Source: Myxococcota bacterium (GTDB taxonomy: Bacteria > Myxococcota_A > Bradymonadia > UBA7976 > UBA1532). Taken from it: a stretch of DNA of 64,000 bases. A program made the translations under genes and the position numbers. The notes under the pieces were generated by a model. The model saw only the letters and a list, made by a program, of their open reading frames with translations. It ran no database searches and was not told the DNA's origin. Below are positions 58,385-64,000 of this stretch, one piece after another. The stretch is from NCBI GenBank assembly GCA_963169045.1, contig CAUJDF010000044.1:62001-126000 (forward strand). Direction: 5' to 3'. Each line of letters starts with the position of its first letter. Positions within the stretch are counted from its first letter, which is position 1.

Positions 58385-59148
58385 CGGCAGTCCTCGTCGA
58401 CGACCGCGGCCCGCTCTGGGTCGTCCGCCTGAACGCGCCCGACCGCCGCAACGCCCTCGGGCGCGCGGTGGTCGAGGGCCTCCTCGACGCCGCCGGTCGC
58501 GTGGCCCGCGAGAAGGCCGTGCGCGCGGTGGTGCTCTGTGGCGAGGGCCCGAACTTCTGCGCCGGCGCCGACCTCAAGGAGCGTCAGGGCATGGACCAGG
58601 CCCAGGTGCGCGAGTTCGTCGGCCTCCTCAACCGCACGTTCCGGGCGGTCGAGAGCTCGCCGAAGGTCTGGATCGCCGCCATCCACGGTCCGTGCCTCGG
58701 CGGCGGCCTCGAGCTGGCGCTGTGCGCGGACCTGCGTGTCGCCCGCCGCGACGCCGTCGTGGGCCTGCCCGAGGTGCGCCTCGGCATCCTGCCCGGCGCC
58801 GGCGGCACCCAGCGCCTGCCGCGCCTCGTCGGCGTCGCCCGCGCCAAGGAGATGATCCTCACCGGGTCGCGCTACCCCGCCGACGAGGCGCTGCGCCTGG
58901 GCGTGGTGAACCGCGTTGCGGACAACCATGAAGCGGCGGCGCTGGCGCTCGCCGACGAGGTCTGCCAGGGCGCCCCCATCAGCCTCACCCAGGCCAAGCG
59001 GGCGGTGAATGACGGCTGGGACCTGCCGCTCGAGGCCGGCCTGGTGCTCGAGCGCGCCTGCTACGACGTGATCATCCCCACCCAGGACCGGCTCGAGGGC
59101 CTGCGGGCCTTCGCCGAAAAACGGCCGCCCCAGTACAAGGGAGAGTAG
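58381..59148 (+). CDS. Enoyl-CoA hydratase, probably methylglutaconyl-CoA hydratase
   Basis: This 255-residue second crotonase has both active-site glutamates ([13 protein letters not shown] and [19 protein letters not shown]) and the CAGADLKER loop. It starts at an ATG overlapping the lyase stop. Sitting between HMG-CoA lyase and an acyl-CoA carboxylase subunit, it is most simply the 3-methylglutaconyl-CoA hydratase of leucine breakdown; this is inferred from position, as the sequence alone says only enoyl-CoA hydratase. Confidence 0.88.
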   Translation: MTAVLVDDRGPLWVVRLNAPDRRNALGRAVVEGLLDAAGRVAREKAVRAVVLCGEGPNFCAGADLKERQGMDQAQVREFVGLLNRTFRAVESSPKVWIAAIHGPCLGGGLELALCADLRVARRDAVVGLPEVRLGILPGAGGTQRLPRLVGVARAKEMILTGSRYPADEALRLGVVNRVADNHEAAALALADEVCQGAPISLTQAKRAVNDGWDLPLEAGLVLERACYDVIIPTQDRLEGLRAFAEKRPPQYKGE

Positions 59149-60678
59149 GTGAGCACCCACCACGACCGGCAGATCCACGAGGTCACCGAGCGCGTCCGCA
59201 AGGGCGGCGCGCCGAAGTACCACGAGCAGAACGCGGCGGCCGGAAAGCTCTTCGCCCGCGAGCGCCTCGCCCGCCTCCTCGACGCCGACAGCTTCGTCGA
59301 GGACGGCCTGCTCGCCAACTGTCGCGCCGGGGACCTGCCGGCCGACGGCGTCGTCACCGGCCTCGGCCGCATCGACGGGCGACCCGTCGCGATCATGGCC
59401 AACGACTCGACGATCAAGGCCGGGTCGTGGGGCGCGCGCACGGTCGAGAAGATCGTGCGAATTCAAGAAGTTGCGAGGAAGCGCCGCTGCCCGCTGATCT
59501 ACCTCGTCGACTCGGCGGGCGCCCGCATCACCGACCAGGTGGAGATGTTTCCCGGGCGGCGCGGCGCCGGCCGCATCTTCTTCAACGAGGTGAAGCTCTC
59601 GGGCGTGGTGCCCCAGGTGTGCCTGCTCTTCGGGCCGTCGGCAGCGGGGGGCGCCTACATCCCGGCCTTCTGCGACGTCGTGGTCATGGTCGACAAGAAC
59701 GCGAGCATGTATCTCGGCAGCCCGCGCATGGCGGAGATGGTCATCGGCGAGAAGGTGACCCTCGAGGAGATGGGCGGCGCACGCATGCACACCGAGGTGT
59801 CGGGGTGCGGTGACGTGCTCGTGAAGAACGAGGAGGAGGCGCTCGACTGGTGCCGCCGCTACCTCGCCTACTTCCCGTCGAACTGCACGCAGGCGCCGCC
59901 CCGCGCCGAGGCGCGCGGGGCCTCCGGCGCGAGCATCGAGCAGATCGTCCCCGACCAGCAGAACAAGCCCTTCGACATGATGGGCGTCATCGAGGCGCTC
60001 ATCGACGACGGCTCGTGGCTCGAGGTCAAGAAGCGCTGGGCGAAGGAGCTGCTGACGGGCCTCGCGCGCATCGACGGGCACCCGGTGGGCATCATCGCCA
60101 ACCAGCCCAAGCAGAAGGGCGGCGTGCTGTTCGTCGACAGCGCCGACAAGGCCGCGCGCTTCATCACGCTCTGCGACGCGTTCAACATTCCGCTGCTGTA
60201 CCTGGCCGACGTGCCGGGGTTCATGATCGGCAGCAAGGTGGAGCGCGAGGGCATCATCCGCCATGGCGCCAAGATGATCAGCGCCGTGAGCGAGGCCACG
60301 GTGCCCCGGATCAGCGTCGTCATCCGCAAGGCCTACGGCGCCGGTCTTTACGCGATGTGCGGGCCCGGCTTCGAGCCGGACTGCACGTTGGCGCTGCCCA
60401 AGGCGATGATCGCGGTCATGGGGCCCGAGGCGGCGGTCAACGCCGTGTACTTCAACAAGATCCAGGCCTTGCCCGAGGCGGAGCGGCCGGCCTACGTCGA
60501 GCGGCTGCGCGCCGAGTACGCCGAGGACGTCGACCTGCTCAAGCTGGCCAGCGAGCTGGTGATCGACGGCATCGTGCCGGGCGACGAGCTGCGCATGGAG
60601 CTCGTGCGCCGCTTCGCATTCTACCGCGAGGGCTACGAGCTGCCCGAGGGGCGCAAGCACGGTGTCGTCCCCGTCTGA
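59149..60678 (+). CDS. Acyl-CoA carboxylase beta (carboxyltransferase) subunit
   Basis: This 509-residue carboxyltransferase moves the carboxyl group from biotin to an acyl-CoA. Two crotonase-like halves are visible: the CoA-site LVDSAGARITDQ and SAAGGAYIPAF in the first, and DVPGFMIGSKVEREGIIRHGAKM with the ISVVIRKAYGAG biotin site in the second. Wording such as NDSTIKAGSW resembles methylcrotonyl-CoA-type (YngE-like) subunits, which fits the lyase and hydratase beside it, while the mutase and MeaB fit propionyl-CoA. The biotin carboxylase and biotin-carrier subunit is not in the window. The GTG start directly follows the previous stop. Confidence 0.9.
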   Translation: MSTHHDRQIHEVTERVRKGGAPKYHEQNAAAGKLFARERLARLLDADSFVEDGLLANCRAGDLPADGVVTGLGRIDGRPVAIMANDSTIKAGSWGARTVEKIVRIQEVARKRRCPLIYLVDSAGARITDQVEMFPGRRGAGRIFFNEVKLSGVVPQVCLLFGPSAAGGAYIPAFCDVVVMVDKNASMYLGSPRMAEMVIGEKVTLEEMGGARMHTEVSGCGDVLVKNEEEALDWCRRYLAYFPSNCTQAPPRAEARGASGASIEQIVPDQQNKPFDMMGVIEALIDDGSWLEVKKRWAKELLTGLARIDGHPVGIIANQPKQKGGVLFVDSADKAARFITLCDAFNIPLLYLADVPGFMIGSKVEREGIIRHGAKMISAVSEATVPRISVVIRKAYGAGLYAMCGPGFEPDCTLALPKAMIAVMGPEAAVNAVYFNKIQALPEAERPAYVERLRAEYAEDVDLLKLASELVIDGIVPGDELRMELVRRFAFYREGYELPEGRKHGVVPV

Positions 60679-61627
60679 CCCCACCCTCGACGAGCGGGTG
60701 GCGAAGGTGCTCGCGGGGGACGTCCGCGCGGCGGCTCGCCTCATGCGCGATCTCGACGACGAGCGGCCCGAGGCCTTCGAAGCGCTGAAGCGGCTGTACC
60801 CGCACACGGGCAAGGCGGCGGTGAGCGGCGTCACCGGGCTGCCGGGCGCCGGCAAGAGCACGCTCGTCGACCAGCTCGTGACGCGCCACCGGGCGCGCGG
60901 GCGCACGGTGGCGATCGTCGCCGTCGATCCGACGAGCCCCTTCAGCGGCGGGGCCATTCTCGGCGATCGCATCCGCATGCAACGCCACGCGGGCGATCCG
61001 GGCGTGTTCATCCGCAGCCTGGCGACGCGCGGTGCGCTCGGCGGCGTCTCGCGCAGCACGCGCGACGTCGTCGCGGTCTTCGACGCCATGGGCTTCGACG
61101 AGGTGATCATCGAGACGGTGGGCGTCGGTCAGGACGAGGTCGACATCTGTCGCACCGCCCACACGACGGTGGTGGTCACCGCGCCGGGCCTCGGCGATGG
61201 CATCCAAGCGCAGAAGGCGGGGCTCCTCGAGGTCGCCGACGTCTTCGTCGTCAACAAGGCCGACCGGCCCGACGCCGACCGCGCCAAGGCGCACCTCGAA
61301 GCGATGCTCGAGCTCGACGCGCCCGCCGGCGATCGCTGGCGCCCGCCCGTGCTCGCGACGGATGCGACGACGGGCGAGGGGGTGGACGCGCTGGCCGACG
61401 CCATCGAGGCCCACCGCGCCCAGATGCGCGCGAGCGGGGAGTGGGCCCGGCGCGAGCGGGCGCGGCAGCGGGCGGAGCTGACGGAGCGCGTGCTGTACCT
61501 GCTGCGCCGGCGGGCGGAGGTGGCCCTCGAGCGCACCGGCGGGGTGCCGGCCCTGCTCGACGCCCTCGAGCGCCGCGAGACGGACCCGTACACGGCGGCC
61601 GCGTCGCTGCTCGACGCGCTCGACTGA
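60662..61627 (+). CDS. meaB: MeaB-type G3E GTPase (methylmalonyl-CoA mutase chaperone)
   Basis: This 321-residue GTPase of the MeaB/ArgK branch has P-loop GLPGAGKST (near residue 57), the DPTSPFSGGAILGDRIRM switch segment, ETVGVGQDEVD and NKAD for guanine specificity, and a C-terminal dimerisation helix. MeaB controls loading and protection of adenosylcobalamin in methylmalonyl-CoA mutase. The GTG start lies 17 bp inside the carboxylase gene, the largest overlap in the operon, so translation is probably coupled. It is the last gene of the run. Confidence 0.94.
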   Translation: MSSPSDPTLDERVAKVLAGDVRAAARLMRDLDDERPEAFEALKRLYPHTGKAAVSGVTGLPGAGKSTLVDQLVTRHRARGRTVAIVAVDPTSPFSGGAILGDRIRMQRHAGDPGVFIRSLATRGALGGVSRSTRDVVAVFDAMGFDEVIIETVGVGQDEVDICRTAHTTVVVTAPGLGDGIQAQKAGLLEVADVFVVNKADRPDADRAKAHLEAMLELDAPAGDRWRPPVLATDATTGEGVDALADAIEAHRAQMRASGEWARRERARQRAELTERVLYLLRRRAEVALERTGGVPALLDALERRETDPYTAAASLLDALD

Positions 61628-61634
61628 ACGGGAT

Positions 61635-62408
61635 TCAGCCCTTCAGATCGGCCTTCGCCCGCTGCCAGCGCCGCTCGAGCTCCTCGTCGGGCAGGTCGTG
61701 CAGGTCGGGGTGACCCTCGTCGCGCGCCACCCGCTCGAGCCGCCGGAAGCGCTGCTCGAACCGGCGGGCGGTGCCGCGCAGCGCCGCCTCCGGATCGACG
61801 TCGAGCTTGCGGCTCAGGTTCACGACGGTGAACAGCAGGTCGCCGAGCTCCGCCTCGATGGCGGCCCTGTCGCCGCACCCGACCGCCTCACGCAGCTCCG
61901 CCGTCTCTTCGTCGAGCTTGCCGAACACGTCCTCCGGCGCGCGCCAGTCGAAGCCCGCGCCGGCCGCCTTCTCGCCGAGGCGCCGCGCCCGAAGGAGCGC
62001 CGGCATGGCCAGCGGCACGCCGTCGAGCGCGCTCTCGCGGCCCTCCCGACGTTTGAGCTCGTGCCAGCGACGCTGCGTGCCGTCGGCCTCGGCGGCGTCG
62101 CCAAAGACGTGCGGGTGGCGCCGAACGAGCTTGTCGGTGATGGCGTCGGCCACGCCGGCGACGTCGAAGGCGCCGGCCTCCTCGCGCAGGCGCGCCTGAA
62201 ACACGATCTGCATGAGCAGATCGCCGAGCTCGACGCGGTGATCCTCGGGCGTCCCCGCGTCGATGGCCTCGAGCACCTCGTACGTCTCTTCGACGAGGTA
62301 CGGGCGCATCGACTCGAGCGTCTGCGCCCGGTCCCAGGGGCACCCGTCGGGGCCCCGCAGCCGCGCGATCACGGCGACGAGACGTTCGAACGCTTCTCCG
62401 GCCAGCAT
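61635..62408 (-). CDS. mazG: Nucleoside triphosphate pyrophosphohydrolase MazG
   Basis: A 257-residue protein with two tandem MazG domains: the first begins LRGPDGCPWDRAQT and has EETYEVLEAID and ELGDLL; the second has DEETAELREAV and ELGDLLFTVVN. These helical all-alpha NTP pyrophosphatases cleave (d)NTPs to NMP and PPi, cleaning the nucleotide pool; in some bacteria they affect ppGpp. GGGAG lies 6 nt before the ATG. A GATAAG lies 10 nt upstream of the start and could be a -10. It converges with meaB, leaving a 7-bp gap, and is divergent from the TSP3 gene. Confidence 0.94.
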   Translation of the reverse strand: MLAGEAFERLVAVIARLRGPDGCPWDRAQTLESMRPYLVEETYEVLEAIDAGTPEDHRVELGDLLMQIVFQARLREEAGAFDVAGVADAITDKLVRRHPHVFGDAAEADGTQRRWHELKRREGRESALDGVPLAMPALLRARRLGEKAAGAGFDWRAPEDVFGKLDEETAELREAVGCGDRAAIEAELGDLLFTVVNLSRKLDVDPEAALRGTARRFEQRFRRLERVARDEGHPDLHDLPDEELERRWQRAKADLKG

Positions 62409-62545
62409 CGCGTGCTCCCTTATCCGGCGTGAGTTTTCGACCCGCAGCCTCGTTCCTCGGGCCTTTTCGTCAAGCGGTTTCTTTGCTTGCGGGCCGTTTC
62501 GGTTGAATCATCGGGCCTGCCATCCATCCGGCGGAGACACGATCC

Positions 62546-64000
62546 GTGAGGCGTCTCGTCCTGCTGTCGCTGCTCCTGCTCGGCCCCGCCGTCGCGCGCA
62601 GCCAGGGGGTCGAAGCGGATACGGACGGAGGCGGCACCTCCGACGTCCAGGAGGTCCGCGACGGCACCGACCCCGCCGATCCGCGCGATGACTTCGACGC
62701 GGATCCCGACGCCGACGGGCTGAGCACGCGCGACGAACGACGCATCGGCACGAACCCGATCGACCCCGACACCGACGTCGACGGGCTGAGCGACGGCCTC
62801 GAGGCGAACAACGCCACCAGTCCGCTGCGCGCCGACACCGACGCCGACGGCCTGCTCGACGGCGACGAGGACGCCGACCGCGACGGCATGCGCGACCCGG
62901 GGGAGACCGATCCGACACGCCGCGACACCGACGGCGGCGGCACGCCCGACGGCCGTGAGCGCACCGACGGCACCGACCCGCTCGCCGCCCGCGACGATCT
63001 CGACGCAGATCCCGACGGGGACGGCTTCACGTCTCGCGTCGAGCGGATGCACGGCCTCGACCCGTTCGACGCCGACAGCGACGACGACGGTGTCCCGGAT
63101 GGCGACGACCCCGGCGCCCTTCTCGACGGCGACGGGGACGGGCTCGTCGGCGCCCTCGACCCCGACGGCGACGACGACGGCCTGCCCGACGGCCTCGAGC
63201 TCGGCGTCAGCCAGCCCGGCCCCGACACCGACCGCGGCGCGGGCCGCTTCCGCGCCGATGCCGATCCGTTCACACGCACGGATCCGACGCGGGCCGACAC
63301 CGACGGCGGCGGCACGCACGACGGCGCCGAGGACGTGGACGCCAACGGCGCCGTGGACCTCGGCGAGACGGATCCCCGCGACGGCAGCGACGACGGCCGC
63401 CCGACGGACACGGACGGCGACGGCCTGACCGACCTCGTCGAGATGGCGCTGGGCCTCGACCCGCGCGACGCCGACAGCGACGACGACGGTCTGTCCGACG
63501 GCGCCGAGCCCAACTACAACGTCGACCACGACCTCGACGGGCGCGTGAACGCGCTCGACCCCGACTCCGACCAGGACGGCCTGCCCGACGGGCTCGAGTC
63601 GGGCATCACGCGGGCCGGTCCCGGAACCGATGCGGCTGCCGGACACTTCTTCCCCGACGCCGATCCCGCCACGCGCACGAGCCCGCTGTTGTCCGACACG
63701 GACCACGGCGGCCTCTCCGACGGCGTCGAGGACCGAGACCGCAACGGCCGCCTCGATCCCGGCGAGCTGGACCCCACCGATCCGACCGACGACCTCGCGC
63801 CCGACCTGGACGGCGACGGCCTCCCCGACGCCGTCGAGGAGTGGGCCGGCACGCGCCGCGACGACCGGGACTCCGACGACGACGGCCTGGAGGACGGCGC
63901 GGACGGCATCGGCGACGCGGACGGCGACGGGGTGGTGGACGCGCTCGACATCGACGCCGACGACGATGGCCTCGGCGACGGCACCGAGGCCGGCGTGGGC
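62546..64000 (+). CDS. Secreted thrombospondin type-3-repeat protein (3' end outside window)
   Basis: An open frame of 485 codons from a GTG (62546, GGAG about 8 nt upstream) to the window end without a stop. Residues 1-20 are a signal peptide (RRLVLLSLLLLGPAVARSQG). The rest is built of Asp-rich calcium-binding TSP3-type units, D-x-D-x-D-G-x-x-D-x-x-E, at least 20 of them, with interspersed GTNP/DPTDP-like spacers and recurring DTDGGGTxDG caps. The protein is extremely acidic. Such repeats form calcium-stabilised rods in surface or matrix proteins; in Myxococcota they often precede a MYXO-CTERM tail, which would be beyond the window here. Confidence 0.85.
   Translation, partial: MRRLVLLSLLLLGPAVARSQGVEADTDGGGTSDVQEVRDGTDPADPRDDFDADPDADGLSTRDERRIGTNPIDPDTDVDGLSDGLEANNATSPLRADTDADGLLDGDEDADRDGMRDPGETDPTRRDTDGGGTPDGRERTDGTDPLAARDDLDADPDGDGFTSRVERMHGLDPFDADSDDDGVPDGDDPGALLDGDGDGLVGALDPDGDDDGLPDGLELGVSQPGPDTDRGAGRFRADADPFTRTDPTRADTDGGGTHDGAEDVDANGAVDLGETDPRDGSDDGRPTDTDGDGLTDLVEMALGLDPRDADSDDDGLSDGAEPNYNVDHDLDGRVNALDPDSDQDGLPDGLESGITRAGPGTDAAAGHFFPDADPATRTSPLLSDTDHGGLSDGVEDRDRNGRLDPGELDPTDPTDDLAPDLDGDGLPDAVEEWAGTRRDDRDSDDDGLEDGADGIGDADGDGVVDALDIDADDDGLGDGTEAGVG

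Noticed and set aside
57904-61110. A 1068-codon open frame on the minus strand across the acyl-CoA operon
   Set aside because: The plus strand encodes HMG-CoA lyase, crotonase, carboxylase and MeaB with intact active sites. The antisense frame is a codon-bias shadow.

Overview
This 64 kb window is very GC-rich, densely coded chromosomal DNA. It most likely comes from a member of the Myxococcota (former Deltaproteobacteria). The clues are a secreted matrixin whose C-terminus looks like a MYXO-CTERM sorting tail, many lipoproteins, very large TPR proteins, AAA-TPR regulators, lipid A genes (so a Gram-negative envelope), a Tgl/PilW-like TPR lipoprotein, and a long TSP3-repeat exoprotein. About 20 of the 46 protein genes start with GTG or TTG, and 4-bp stop/start overlaps (ATGA, GTGA, TTGA) are common.

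Layout. 1-1287 (-): a multiheme c-type cytochrome lipoprotein cut by the window edge. 1526-7717 (+): a coupled run of dual-receiver protein, zinc-ribbon AAA-TPR protein, tRNA nucleotidyltransferase and receiver-histidine kinase. It is followed at once by cysteine desulfurase, mnmA and rnc (7766-10693), so signalling and RNA-maturation genes share one neighbourhood. 10694-12410 (-): a DUF507 protein and a diacylglycerol-kinase-like lipid kinase. 12639-16944 (+): an envelope cluster of Gfo/Idh oxidoreductase, lpxB, a small membrane protein, a polyprenyl-phosphate sugar synthase and a GT39/ArnT-like transferase. 16957-19056: a short Hsp70, a tRNA-Leu unit on the opposite strand and a CheY-like regulator. 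19209-20996 (-): the matrixin. 21131-31986 (+): two overlapping giant TPR genes. 32167-36099 (-): small secreted protein, AAA-TPR regulator and DUF2330 protein, all overlapping.

36246-45344 (+): two secreted or lipoproteins of unknown function, a LolC/E-like permease, a TPR lipoprotein, a RodZ-like protein, recO, a periplasmic cyclophilin and a large unknown protein. 45367-46746 (-): a proline-rich membrane protein. 47006-52313 (+): a PKD/CARDB/PPC lipoprotein, a metallophosphoesterase and a small membrane protein. 52325-54169 (-): a Kelch-like lipoprotein. 54215-61627 (+): an acyl-CoA catabolic operon (thiolase, hydroxyacyl-CoA dehydrogenase, two enoyl-CoA hydratases, B12-binding mutase subunit, HMG-CoA lyase, acyl-CoA carboxylase beta, MeaB), fitting leucine and propionyl/methylmalonyl-CoA breakdown. 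61635-62408 (-): mazG. 62546 to the end (+): the TSP3-repeat protein, cut by the window edge.

The least explained items are a ~150-bp quasi-palindromic repeat present twice, each time filling the gap between two converging genes; a coupled receiver/NTPase pair that has lost its signature catalytic residues; a matched pair of promoters whose -10 box lies 8 nt before a GTG start (predicted leaderless mRNAs); and the two giant TPR proteins with a similar C-terminal region. No CRISPR array, insertion sequence, prophage, rRNA or riboswitch was seen. No gap between genes exceeds 300 bases.
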